Positions 14,744 through 23,205 of a stretch of DNA of 64,000 nucleotides are shown in pieces (position 1 is the stretch's first letter; each line of letters starts with the position of its first letter). The notes under the pieces were generated by a model that worked only from the letters and a program-made list of their open reading frames with translations, was not told the DNA's origin and searched no databases. A program made the translations under genes and the position numbers. Source of the DNA: Candidatus Gagatemarchaeum stordalenia (lineage in GTDB: Archaea; Thermoproteota; Nitrososphaeria; Nitrososphaerales; Gagatemarchaeaceae); assembly GCA_003164815.1 (NCBI GenBank), contig PLUF01000043.1, forward strand, positions 1-64,000. The letters are read 5' to 3'.

Positions 14744-16294
14744 TCACTGGGGCTCTATCGTCGCCGGGGGCTTGGAGGAGATCGCATAGACGACGCTCAC
14801 GACGCCTTCCACCTCGTTCGTGATCTTGGCTGAGATGCTCTCCAGCAGCTCGTTGGAGGCCCGGTACCAGTCGGCGGTCATGGCGTCGATCGACTCGACT
14901 ATCTTGACCGTTACCTGGTAGCCCACCTTCCGCTCGTCTCCCAGGACGCCGGTCACCCTGTCGTCGCCGACGTACGCGAAGCCCTGCCAGACCTTGTTGT
15001 AGACGCCGCCCTCGACAAGGGCGTCCTCCACCACCTTGTTCGACTGCCGGCAAACCCTCAGCTTCTCCGGCGTGACCTCTCCGATGATTCTGACGGCGAG
15101 GCCCGGTCCGGGGAAGGGATGCCTCTGCAGGACTTTCGCTGGCAGCCCGAGGAGGGCGCCGAGCGACCGGACCTCGTCCTTGTAGAGCGCGCGGAGGGGC
15201 TCCACCACCTCCATCGAGAGGCCCTTGGGGAGGCCGCCGACGTTGTGGTGGGTCTTTATCACAGAGGCGGGTGCGGACGAATGGCCGCTCTCGATCACGT
15301 CGGGGTAGAGGGTGCCCTGGGCGAGGTACCGGAACGGACCGTGTTCGCGCGCATATCTCTCGAACGCCTCTGCGAAGACCCTCCCGATGATCCGGCGCTT
15401 CTCCTCCGGTTCGGCCACGCCGTCAAGGGCGGAGAGGAAGGCCCGCGAAGCGTCGACGAACTCTATGGGCACCCCGAGGTCCTCCCTGAGGAACTTTGAG
15501 ACCTCCGCGCCTTCACCCTCCCGCAGGAGGCCGGTGTCGATGAACACGCACTGGAGCTTGTCTCCGACCGCCCGGTTAAGCAGGACGGACGCGACTGACG
15601 AGTCGACTCCCCCCGAGACGGCGCAGAGCACCCTGCCGTCAATCCTGGCCGAGAGGTCTGCGATGGTCTCGTCGAGGAAGTTGGACATACTCCAGCCCCG
15701 CTTGGCGCCACAGACGTTGAAGACGAAGTTCGAGAGTATGGCGCTCCCCTTCTCGGTGTGTGCCACTTCGGGGTGGAACTGCACGCCGAACTGCCTCCCG
15801 TCGGCGGACTGGACGGCGGCATAGGGGGAGTTGTCGCTGACCCCGAGCACGGACATCCCCGCTGGGAGCCTTGTCGCGGCGTCGCTGTGGCTCATCCAGC
15901 ATGAGATCTTGTCCTGGGAGAACCCGCTGAAGAGGCCCGACCGGTCGAGGATCGTGAGGCTGGACTTCCCGTACTCCCTCCTTGAGGCCCGCTCGACCTC
16001 GCCGCCGTGAGCCTGGACGATGAGCTGGTACCCGTAGCAGATGCCCAGGACCGGAATGTGGCCGCGCAGCAGGGCCTCGTCGGGATGCGGAGAGGACGGG
16101 GAGTAGACGCTCGCGGGGCCACCTGAGAGCACCACTCCGGCGACCTTCATCCTCAGCAGGTCTTCCATCGGGGTGTCGTGCTTGAAGAGTGTCGCGTATA
16201 CGCCGAGGGCCCTGATCCTCCGGCATATCAGGTGCGAGTACTGACCCCCGAAGTCGAGGACCGCGATGCCCCCGTCCAGGAGATCTTCCTTCAG
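14744..16294 (-). CDS. guaA: GMP synthase (glutamine-hydrolysing), probable CTG start
   Basis: 516 residues if started at CTG 16294. Class I amidotransferase domain: VLDFGGQYSHLICRRIRALG at the N-terminus, nucleophile Cys86 in GICYGYQ, His174 and Glu176 in QFHPEVAHT. ATP pyrophosphatase domain has the P-loop SGGVDSS (227-233) and a C-terminal dimerisation domain. Makes GMP from XMP. The first ATG in frame (16168) would delete the first 42 residues, including the DFGGQY strand. No ATG, GTG or TTG exists between the upstream stop and that ATG. A GGGGGA purine run lies about 8 bases before CTG. Only one base separates it from guaB. Confidence 0.9.
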   Translation of the reverse strand: MKEDLLDGGIAVLDFGGQYSHLICRRIRALGVYATLFKHDTPMEDLLRMKVAGVVLSGGPASVYSPSSPHPDEALLRGHIPVLGICYGYQLIVQAHGGEVERASRREYGKSSLTILDRSGLFSGFSQDKISCWMSHSDAATRLPAGMSVLGVSDNSPYAAVQSADGRQFGVQFHPEVAHTEKGSAILSNFVFNVCGAKRGWSMSNFLDETIADLSARIDGRVLCAVSGGVDSSVASVLLNRAVGDKLQCVFIDTGLLREGEGAEVSKFLREDLGVPIEFVDASRAFLSALDGVAEPEEKRRIIGRVFAEAFERYAREHGPFRYLAQGTLYPDVIESGHSSAPASVIKTHHNVGGLPKGLSMEVVEPLRALYKDEVRSLGALLGLPAKVLQRHPFPGPGLAVRIIGEVTPEKLRVCRQSNKVVEDALVEGGVYNKVWQGFAYVGDDRVTGVLGDERKVGYQVTVKIVESIDAMTADWYRASNELLESISAKITNEVEGVVSVVYAISSKPPATIEPQ

Positions 16295-16295
16295 C

Positions 16296-17405
16296 CTATG
16301 TTCCCCCTTTCAGTGTGAGCGAGTGGACTCCGAGCTCGGTGTACCCGACGGCCGAGACGAGCCCGAAGGTCGCGACTCCCCAGAGGTCGCGGATGCTCTT
16401 GGCTCCGGCGTACCCGAAGGAGGCCTTCAGCCCGTTGGCCATGCCGCCCAGTACCTCCTCGGCGGGCCCGGCGTAGTCGACGTACGCCTCGACGCCTTCG
16501 TCGAGGCCCTTGGCGGGGACGCTGTAGCGGTCAAGCGCGAACCTTGCCTTGCGGGCGGCGGCGCTCGCCATACCCCTGTGGACCTTCATCTTCCGGCCGC
16601 TCTTCGTGACGACCTTGCTTGGCGACTCGTCGGTGCCGGCGAGGACCGAGCCGAGCATCACCGTCGAGGCTCCTGCGGCGAACGCGAGCGACGCGTCACC
16701 GGAGCCCCTGATCCCTCCGTCCGCTATTATCGGAATATCGAGGTTGAGCTCGCTCGCCGCGGTCGCTACCTCGGCGACGGCGAAGAGAGTGGGCGCCCCG
16801 ACCCTCGTAACCTCAGAGGTTATGCACACCGACCCCGAACCGATGCCCACGCGGAAGCCGTCGACCCTGGGGAGCTCCGCGACAATGTCGTGGACGGCCC
16901 GCCTGGTGCCGATGTTCCCCGCGATGAAGTCCTTGCTGAGGTTCGGTATCACCTTGGCGGCGGCCCTGAGGACGTTGGAGTTGTGGAAGTGGGCCACGTC
17001 GGCGACCAGGAAATCAGCGACCTTGTCCAGGGCCTCGCAGCGAGCGACATCCATAGGAGAAATGGAGGCGCCGACAAGCGGCCTCCCCTGCGGGTCCATG
17101 CTCTTGACCTGCAGCTTCGAGGCCTTCACCTTCCTTACCTGCTCGACCTGGTCCTCTACGCTCAGGTTCCTGTGTATGACACCCGCGCCTCCCAGCCTTG
17201 CCATCTCGAGGGCGAGCCGCCACTCGGTGACGGTGTCCATGGGGGACGAGACGAAGGGGAGCTCAAGTGTGATCTTCTTGGTGAGGCTCGATGCGAGAGA
17301 GATGTCGCGGGGCTCTACGTCGCTCCGTCCGGGGAGCAGGATGAAGTCGCGGAAGGTAAAGACGTTGGAGGCGTTCTTCAGTTTTGAGACAAAACTTAAT
17401 GGCAA
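16296..17405 (-). CDS. guaB: IMP dehydrogenase lacking the CBS (Bateman) domain
   Basis: 369 residues; typical enzymes have about 480. TIM barrel with SSPMDTVTE, VADVAHFHN, GIGSGSVCITSEVTRVG (nucleophile Cys194, Thr196), IADGGIRGSGD, HRGMAS and DRYS. The Arg293-Tyr294 pair and the HRGM loop mark IMP dehydrogenase rather than GMP reductase. The barrel goes straight from strand 2 (about 100) to strand 3 with no CBS pair. Converts IMP to XMP with NAD. Start is TTG at 17405; this codon lies in an inverted repeat (17400-17424). First gene of guaB-guaA-add. Confidence 0.85.
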   Translation of the reverse strand: MPLSFVSKLKNASNVFTFRDFILLPGRSDVEPRDISLASSLTKKITLELPFVSSPMDTVTEWRLALEMARLGGAGVIHRNLSVEDQVEQVRKVKASKLQVKSMDPQGRPLVGASISPMDVARCEALDKVADFLVADVAHFHNSNVLRAAAKVIPNLSKDFIAGNIGTRRAVHDIVAELPRVDGFRVGIGSGSVCITSEVTRVGAPTLFAVAEVATAASELNLDIPIIADGGIRGSGDASLAFAAGASTVMLGSVLAGTDESPSKVVTKSGRKMKVHRGMASAAARKARFALDRYSVPAKGLDEGVEAYVDYAGPAEEVLGGMANGLKASFGYAGAKSIRDLWGVATFGLVSAVGYTELGVHSLTLKGGT

Positions 17406-17424
17406 GGTCTTGTTGTCCTTGCCA
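17400..17424 (-). promoter_or_regulatory. Perfect 8-bp inverted repeat over the guaB start codon
   Basis: TGGCAAGG, nine bases, CCTTGCCA. The TTG start codon of guaB is within the downstream arm as read on the minus strand. It could fold in the mRNA and hide the start, or act as a DNA operator. The TATA-like CTTATTATAG lies near 17445-17455. Confidence 0.4.
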
Positions 17425-17455
17425 AAGCAAGCTCTCCAAGGTGCTATAATAAGGA

Positions 17456-18052
17456 TTATGGCCTTTCGGCCGAAGAAGCGCTCATCAGGTTCGCCCCCGC
17501 CCCGATGACCCAGATGACTGCCGGGTAGGCGACCATCCTTTCCATCCCCCCGGGACCGAGTCCGAGGTATACGCCGCTGGCGTAGAGGACCAGGGCCATG
17601 AGCGTGACCGCGCCGAGGACGGCCGAGAGAAGGGAGAGAGGTGGTCTGAGGACCCTGTATGACGAAAGGGCGGCGAGGCCTGTGAAGAAGAACGCGACGA
17701 AAGAGACCAGGACGTGCAGGCCGCCCGTGGACTCCGGGAAGACCCCGACGCCCATTGCTCCGAGGCTGCCGAGCATGGTGAGGATGCCGACCGCTCGGTA
17801 GCGGCTCGTGAAGATCAGATAACCGGCGGCCACGCCGGCGAGGCCCAGGAGGAAGACGCTGACGTCGAAGATCGTGGCGGAGGGCTGGATGATGGCGCAG
17901 CCCGGGTTGCAGTCCGCGCCGAGGTCACTGATGTGGTTCCCCGAGATGCTGTAGTCGGGGAAGAGTGCCTCGGCGACGGTCAGCGAAAGGATGAACTGCG
18001 TCCCGCCCACGAATAGAAGCAGACCCGCAGTCTTCAGGGGACTCCGGGTCAA
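17456..18052 (-). CDS. DUF998 integral membrane protein
   Basis: 198 residues with about six membrane helices. N-terminal LLLFVGGTQFILSLTVAEAL, then the family signature NHISDLGAD and later helices. The acidic ISDLG loop and length match DUF998. Function of the family is unknown. It follows the nucleotidyltransferase gene by 7 bases, so the two are probably co-transcribed. A cell-envelope role is possible but unproven. Confidence 0.75.
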   Translation of the reverse strand: MTRSPLKTAGLLLFVGGTQFILSLTVAEALFPDYSISGNHISDLGADCNPGCAIIQPSATIFDVSVFLLGLAGVAAGYLIFTSRYRAVGILTMLGSLGAMGVGVFPESTGGLHVLVSFVAFFFTGLAALSSYRVLRPPLSLLSAVLGAVTLMALVLYASGVYLGLGPGGMERMVAYPAVIWVIGAGANLMSASSAERP

Positions 18053-18059
18053 GACGCGC

Positions 18060-18776
18060 CTAACCCTGGCTTTGCGCCTGGAGCGACTTCATCTCGGACT
18101 CGACCTCGTGGAGGTCCTTGATCGAGTCAATCAGGCTCCAGAAGCCGTAGAATGGGTAGGACACGATCTCGGCATACTGGACCAGCCTCGGGAAGGTCTC
18201 CCTCTCGATGTCGCCCGTCTCGGGGAGGTGCTTCATGACCTTCTGGGGGTTTATCACATAGACGCCTCCGTTAATCCAGACGTCGGGGAACTCGGGCTTC
18301 TCCTCGAACTTTCTGACTACCTTCAGCTTGTCGATGTAGACAATCCCGAACCTGGACTTGTAGGGGACGAGCGCCATGGTGACGGTCGGCTGGGTTCCCG
18401 GGGCCTCGTGCGATGCGACCATGCTCTTGAGCGGCAGCGAGGTGATGATGTCTCCATTCATCACCAGCACGTTCTCGGACGGGTTGTGAAGTTCGTTGAG
18501 CGCTTTCCTTATGGCGCCTCCCGTCCCGAGTGGGGTATCCTCCACGCTGTAGGAGACCGCTACGCCCCCGTAGCTGTTACCGAAGTGCTCCTTCAGGCGG
18601 TCCCACTTGTAGCCGCAGAGGAAGACGACCTCGTCGAGGGTCACCTCCCTCTTGAGCCAGTCGATCTGCCACTCGGCTATCGGGCGTTCGTTGAGGAGGA
18701 CGAGCGGCTTGGGCTTGTCCTCGGTCAGGGGCCTCAGGCGAAGTCCCTGCCCCCCCGCCAGGATGAGGGCTTTCAT
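18060..18776 (-). CDS. Sugar-1-phosphate nucleotidyltransferase (mannose/heptose-1-P guanylyltransferase-like)
   Basis: 238 residues. Nucleotidyltransferase fold: MKALILAGGQGLRLRPLTED with KPKPLVLLNERP, the nucleotide-binding loop, then DTPLGTGGAIR, VMNGDIIT (metal Asp), FEEKPEFPDVWINGGVYVI and the C-terminal DIERETFPRL. Activates a sugar 1-phosphate to an NDP-sugar for glycan or glycoprotein synthesis. No left-handed beta-helix acetyltransferase domain. The short form resembles HddC and GDP-mannose enzymes. Sugar and nucleotide are not decided by sequence. The PfkB kinase at 12-13 kb resembles the kinase of the heptose route. Confidence 0.85.
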   Translation of the reverse strand: MKALILAGGQGLRLRPLTEDKPKPLVLLNERPIAEWQIDWLKREVTLDEVVFLCGYKWDRLKEHFGNSYGGVAVSYSVEDTPLGTGGAIRKALNELHNPSENVLVMNGDIITSLPLKSMVASHEAPGTQPTVTMALVPYKSRFGIVYIDKLKVVRKFEEKPEFPDVWINGGVYVINPQKVMKHLPETGDIERETFPRLVQYAEIVSYPFYGFWSLIDSIKDLHEVESEMKSLQAQSQG

Positions 18777-18911
18777 GTCCGGACCACGAAGTCTGGCGCT
18801 GGTTTGTCGAAGGATAACGAGAGAGGAGTTGTTTCGTACATAACTCTCTTCGTTCGCTGCGCGACGTTTGAGGATATTTAGGCTTTGTCGGGAGACAACT
18901 CGGCTGAGAGT

Positions 18912-19784
18912 CTAGTCCAAAATATATCGGGCGAGCTCGGGCTTCCCTCTCGTCGAGACGTAGACCCCGGGGAAACCGCGGTCCCTCAGGGCATCCGTCA
19001 CCCCTTTCGCCTCCTTGAGTAGCCTGCGCTCCCCCTCCGCCGCGATCCTGTCCAGCTCCGGAGGCAGGTCCCATCCGAACCGCTCCCTGCACGCCTGCAC
19101 GTCCTCTCTCGACCTGAACGGGAAGATGTTGTGAAGGACCTTCTTCTCGAGGTGGTTCTTCTCGAGGAGCGAGATGTGCCGCTCCAGGGTACGAGGAAGG
19201 TCGGAGGTCGGGGGTTGAGCGAGTAGGACGTCGCTCCCCGCGTCTAGGCGAGCCATGGCGATCCCCAGGCCCTTCGGGTGGTTGAGCGCCGTGATGTCGA
19301 CGGGAGAGAAGAGCGTAGCGTTGACGTCGGCCCTCTCTGCCAGGGCCCTCGCCTCGGCCACGGCCTCGGCGAGCGACCTAAAGTCGTACACGTTCTTAGT
19401 CCCGTCGCCCTCGGCGTACCGGTCGCCCCAGACGAGGGAGACGGATTCGAGCCCCAGCGACAGGCAGGAGAGGAACATCGACCGGATCGCCTTGCGGTTC
19501 ATGTCCCGGGTCGGGATGACGGGTATGACCTCGACGCCGAGCTCGTCCTTCAGGATCGCGGCTGTGTAGATGCTCGCCAGCTGCAGCCTCGCGGGGTCCT
19601 TCATGTCAGCGACGAGAATGGCATCTGCGAGTTCAGATATCCGCCGGACCCGGGCAACGGTGTCCCTTAGCTTCTGCTTGATCCCGATCAGAGGCTCCTT
19701 GGCTGTCTCGACGCTGAAGCTCGGAGGGAAGATCTCGATCAGGGTCGTGAAGACGCCCCGTTCCATCCGCTCGTTTAGTCTCAA
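18912..19784 (-). CDS. Methylenetetrahydrofolate reductase-like protein
   Basis: 290 residues. TIM-barrel flavoprotein of the MTHFR family: LIEIFPPSFSVETA at the N-terminus (family E-PP), PVIPTRDMNRKAI, LGLESVSLVWGDRY, LFSPVDITALNHPKG and LLAQPPTSD. Would reduce a methylene-tetrahydropterin to the methyl form. It directly follows three MetE-like genes, so it probably supplies methyl groups for methionine synthesis. TTG 19784 overlaps the previous stop as TGATTG; an ATG at 19766 is the alternative start. The pterin (folate or a methanopterin type) is unknown. Confidence 0.75.
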   Translation of the reverse strand: MRLNERMERGVFTTLIEIFPPSFSVETAKEPLIGIKQKLRDTVARVRRISELADAILVADMKDPARLQLASIYTAAILKDELGVEVIPVIPTRDMNRKAIRSMFLSCLSLGLESVSLVWGDRYAEGDGTKNVYDFRSLAEAVAEARALAERADVNATLFSPVDITALNHPKGLGIAMARLDAGSDVLLAQPPTSDLPRTLERHISLLEKNHLEKKVLHNIFPFRSREDVQACRERFGWDLPPELDRIAAEGERRLLKEAKGVTDALRDRGFPGVYVSTRGKPELARYILD

Positions 19785-21032
19785 TCACTCGATCACTTTC
19801 TGGCGGTACACCTGGGCGCCAGACTGGAGGGAGGCCTCGGCTCTGCCCAGCTCGAGGGTCAGATAGGCCAGGTGTCGCCTGCTGATGCCGAGCTTGTCGG
19901 CCTCGTCGTTGAGGGATTGGAATATCCGCTCAGCCGACCTAGACTTGAACCGCTTCTTGGGCACGTGCTCGTAGGAGTAGTACGTGACCAGGATCTCCTT
20001 CGACTCCCGGAGAATCGAGACCAGGAAGTAGCCCTGAGGGTCGTACTCCTTTGAAGTGAGCCGGGAGGGAACGGCCTCCTCCGGCCGTCCGAAGTAGACG
20101 TCGTCCCTTGCGAGAGTGAGCACGACGTTCTTCGCGTAGGCGACCTCGCGGTTGAGGTTCCGCTGTCCGCAGTGGGGGTGGACGAACTGGATCCTGTCCT
20201 CGCCGAGCTTGGCACGGGCGAAATCGATCATCTTCCCGGTCTCTTCCACGGTCTCGACCCTCAGGCTCTGGCTGTCGGTGCAGCCGAGGCCGATGAGCTG
20301 GTCGTAGTTCCGCCTGCTAGCCTCGTCGAACAGTCGGGGGTAGTGGTAGAAGTCGAGCGAGAGGGTGTGGACCCTTGTCCTGGTAAGCTCCGGGAAGACC
20401 CTTGAGGCGTCGCCGCAGGCGTGGAGCACGACGGGGATCTTGGCCGCGGCTGCGACCTCCTCGTAGAGCCCGACGAAGTAGTCGGGGGTGAACGAGTCGG
20501 CCGCGACGGCGGGGGAGTCGAGCTGAATCCAGGACACCGCGCCCGAGTCCTGCAGCTGTTCTATCTCCGGAATCACGATCTTCCTGTTTATCTCGACTGC
20601 GAGCTCTCTTGCGTCGGCGTAGGACCCCGTGTTTATCTTGGCGAACCTCGCGAGCGTGTACGCGTCGGTGATCGGCTCCTTGATCTCGTAGTGGGTGGGG
20701 AGCGCGCTCCTGGCGTGCAGCACGTCGGCCAGCCTGTTCGAGCCGACCCTCGAGATCTTCTCGTCGACGAACGCTTCGGCGCCGTTCCACCTTATCCCCT
20801 TCACGAACTTCGGGTCGAGGAAGAGGGAGTAGAGGTCGCCTCTCGACTGGCCGGTCGACGGGACCTCGATGCCAGCCGAGGTGAAATCCTCGAGAGCCTC
20901 GTCGATGGACCAGAAGTACGGGTCGATGACCTCCTCCCCCAGCCCGTGGCTGGAGATCGCTAGGTAGTACTCGACATCCTCTGGTCTCGGGAAGGTGGGG
21001 TAGCTACCTATGGTCGTGGTCTTCGGAATCAA
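19785..21032 (-). CDS. MetE-like protein (cobalamin-independent methionine synthase family), paralogue 3
   Basis: 415 residues. UROD/MetE barrel with an N-terminal TIGSYPTF motif. The zinc-ligand motifs of catalytic MetE domains are present: VVLHACGD (His, Cys) and VHPHCGQRN (Cys). Substrate-face residues WIQLDSPA and LSLDFYHYP also fit. Only one barrel, as in archaeal core-MetE proteins, rather than the two-barrel bacterial MetE. Probably transfers a methyl group to homocysteine. ATG overlaps the upstream gene by four bases and the MTHFR-like gene follows at once. Confidence 0.78.
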   Translation of the reverse strand: MIPKTTTIGSYPTFPRPEDVEYYLAISSHGLGEEVIDPYFWSIDEALEDFTSAGIEVPSTGQSRGDLYSLFLDPKFVKGIRWNGAEAFVDEKISRVGSNRLADVLHARSALPTHYEIKEPITDAYTLARFAKINTGSYADARELAVEINRKIVIPEIEQLQDSGAVSWIQLDSPAVAADSFTPDYFVGLYEEVAAAAKIPVVLHACGDASRVFPELTRTRVHTLSLDFYHYPRLFDEASRRNYDQLIGLGCTDSQSLRVETVEETGKMIDFARAKLGEDRIQFVHPHCGQRNLNREVAYAKNVVLTLARDDVYFGRPEEAVPSRLTSKEYDPQGYFLVSILRESKEILVTYYSYEHVPKKRFKSRSAERIFQSLNDEADKLGISRRHLAYLTLELGRAEASLQSGAQVYRQKVIE

Positions 21033-22234
21033 GGAGCCGAGAGTTCACCCCTCGCCTTCTCCGCGCCTCCCACGACCAGGTCGAGCATGCGCTGCGCAAC
21101 CTCCGGTCTCCGTGTCCGGAGTCCGCAGTCCGGGTTCACGTACAGGTCTCCGGGGTCGAGCTCGGTGACCTTGGCCGAGTATAGGATCCGGTCCCTCACG
21201 ACATCGACGCTCGGCAGCCTGTCCGTGTGGATGTGGAGGACTCCGACCCCGAGCCCCTTGGCGTAGCCGTATTCCTTGAAGAGCTTGAGGTCCGCGAATC
21301 CCTGTCTTGCCTCATCGGAGAGGCCCCGGCGATAACCGTCCCGATTGCCGTACTCGAAGGAGAATCGCTCGCAGTTCTTCATCTCGAGCAGCTCTGGGAA
21401 GAGAATCCCATAGCCGAGGCTGGGCGGGAAGCAGCTGTGGACGCTGAACGTAGCGCTGAGGCCCTTGGTCGTCTCGTTGAACGACTCCGCGACGAGCTTG
21501 ATGTCTTCGCGCGACTGATACTGGGACGCCGCCGGGATGTCGATTTGGACCTCCTCGACCCCCTTCGCTATGAGCTCGCGTACGACCTTCCGGATAATCT
21601 TGGCCAGGTCCAAGGTGAACTCCCGCCTAGCGTTGAAGGACCTCCTCAGCGGGGAGGCCTTCTCCCTCGCCCACTTCGAGGTGTAGTGGTGGTTGTCTGA
21701 CCAGGCCATGATGGTGATGGCGTCCGTCACGGGTACCTTGATCTTCCTCTTGGCGTGCTTCTGGGTAAAGAGGAGCTCGTCGATGTGGTAGTTGCTCTTG
21801 TATGCAGGGGGCGACCTTATCGACGCCATCCTCCAGTACTTGTTGTCGAAGCTCCTCACCTTCCCGATGAACTCGAAGCCTTCGATGTTCGAGACTGGCG
21901 TCTCGTACATCTCGGTGCGGGCCTGCTCCCCCGACCAGACTAGGTCCAGCCCTCGATGTTCGGCGAGGTCATCGCCGGCAGTCTCGTTCATCCTTATCGC
22001 GTAGAGGAGCGAGAAGTCGACTATGGAGGCCTTCTCCGTCTCTGTAAAGCCCGCCCTCTTCGAGAGAATCTTGAGAAGTTCCCCGGTCCGCGGAACCTTG
22101 AGCTTGTCGCCCCACACCTTGGCAGAGATCAAGTCGGAGTCGTCCAGCTCCATCTGTCTGAAGGGCTTCGTCCTCCAGGAGAACTTCGGGAGGCTGCCAA
22201 TCTCCTGGGTCGGGAACGTCTTGCTCAACCTCAT
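21029..22234 (-). CDS. MetE-like protein, paralogue 2
   Basis: 401 residues. MetE/UROD barrel beginning KTFPTQEIGSLPKFSWR (homocysteine-side QEIGS motif). It has VQIDIPAAS, SVHSCFPPSLG (His and Cys zinc ligands), FSFEYGNRD and VNPDCGLRTRRP (Cys ligand). The VNPDCGL-TR end is the clearest MetE signature of the three paralogues. A long insertion (about 45-160) replaces the usual short linker. Coupled by four-base overlaps on both sides, so all three barrels are made together. Could be a methionine synthase or a methyl acceptor-specific variant. Confidence 0.78.
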   Translation of the reverse strand: MRLSKTFPTQEIGSLPKFSWRTKPFRQMELDDSDLISAKVWGDKLKVPRTGELLKILSKRAGFTETEKASIVDFSLLYAIRMNETAGDDLAEHRGLDLVWSGEQARTEMYETPVSNIEGFEFIGKVRSFDNKYWRMASIRSPPAYKSNYHIDELLFTQKHAKRKIKVPVTDAITIMAWSDNHHYTSKWAREKASPLRRSFNARREFTLDLAKIIRKVVRELIAKGVEEVQIDIPAASQYQSREDIKLVAESFNETTKGLSATFSVHSCFPPSLGYGILFPELLEMKNCERFSFEYGNRDGYRRGLSDEARQGFADLKLFKEYGYAKGLGVGVLHIHTDRLPSVDVVRDRILYSAKVTELDPGDLYVNPDCGLRTRRPEVAQRMLDLVVGGAEKARGELSAP

Positions 22235-23205
22235 CGACCTCCAAGCACCTTCTTGAGTGCCCCGAGACGCGTGAGCTTTTCGTCTGCGGAGATGCGGGGG
22301 ATGTACCTCAGGTCTGAGGACGGGGCCAGTGTGATCGACCTCGAACCCGTCCGGTCGGCGACGAGTTCGATCTTCGCCTTCAGGTCTTCGACGCTCTCGA
22401 GGTATGTGGTCCGGGCGTCCGCCACCCCTGCGATGATCCCCTTCCTCGTCCTCGTGAGGGCCTCTGGGTCCGTCTGGGTAAAGTCAAACCCTATGTCGCT
22501 GGTCGGAATCGAGTCGAATATGTCAGGAATGTAGGGAGAAGCGTCGCCGAAGAAAGTGTGAAAACCAGTCCCGATGGAGATTCCTTTCGTGGTCGTCCTG
22601 ACCGCCTCTCCTACCTGCATCAGCGCGTCCCTGTTGAGGGGCTTGCCTCTGAAACGGGCCACAAGGGCGGGGGACGAGAGCTGGACATACTCGACGCCGT
22701 TCTCCTCCAGAGTCCTGAGCTCCCCGTTCAGGGCCTCTGCGAACGCGAACATGGCCTTCTCCCTATCGTGGTAGTAGCCGTCTTCCGAGAGCTCCGAAAG
22801 CGTGAGTGGGTCGGGCAGTGAAATCCTGAACCTTCCTTCCCGAACGAATCTATGTTCCAGCTTCTTCCAGATCGCTTTCCCGTCGCTCGAGATAGGGCCG
22901 TCAATGACGGGAGCCTGGTAGAACGTGTTCGTGTTGTACCACCTTACCATCGCACCCCTCTTCACGCCGGAGAACCCGCTCGTGATGGGCCTGAGCGAGT
23001 CCTGCCAGGCAGTCGTCATCTGACCGTCGGTGATGTAGTCCGTCCCCGCGTCCTTCTGCAGGCGGACGAGGGACGCGGTGTCGTCCCTGAAGGCCGCGGC
23101 GAGGAGGGCGGAGTCGATCCTGCCCCTCTCCCAGTCTTGGGTGGCTTGAATGGTGGCCTCGTTCCTCGCGTGAAGCCCGGTAAGCGATAGCTTGAACTCG
23201 GTCAA
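22231..23205 (-). CDS. MetE-like protein without zinc ligands, paralogue 1
   Basis: 324 residues from TTG. Resembles the N-terminal barrel of MetE: LSLTGLHARNEATIQAT, TDGQMTTAWQD, SLPDPLTLSE, VEYVQLSSPAL and IGFDFTQTD. At the zinc positions it has GFHTFFGD (no Cys) and LAPSSDLRYIP (no Cys), so it should not activate homocysteine itself. In two-barrel MetE the N-terminal barrel helps bind polyglutamyl folate, so this protein may serve that role in trans. First gene of the operon; leader of about 40 bases after a minus-strand TTTTTATT. Confidence 0.7.
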   Translation of the reverse strand: MTEFKLSLTGLHARNEATIQATQDWERGRIDSALLAAAFRDDTASLVRLQKDAGTDYITDGQMTTAWQDSLRPITSGFSGVKRGAMVRWYNTNTFYQAPVIDGPISSDGKAIWKKLEHRFVREGRFRISLPDPLTLSELSEDGYYHDREKAMFAFAEALNGELRTLEENGVEYVQLSSPALVARFRGKPLNRDALMQVGEAVRTTTKGISIGTGFHTFFGDASPYIPDIFDSIPTSDIGFDFTQTDPEALTRTRKGIIAGVADARTTYLESVEDLKAKIELVADRTGSRSITLAPSSDLRYIPRISADEKLTRLGALKKVLGGR

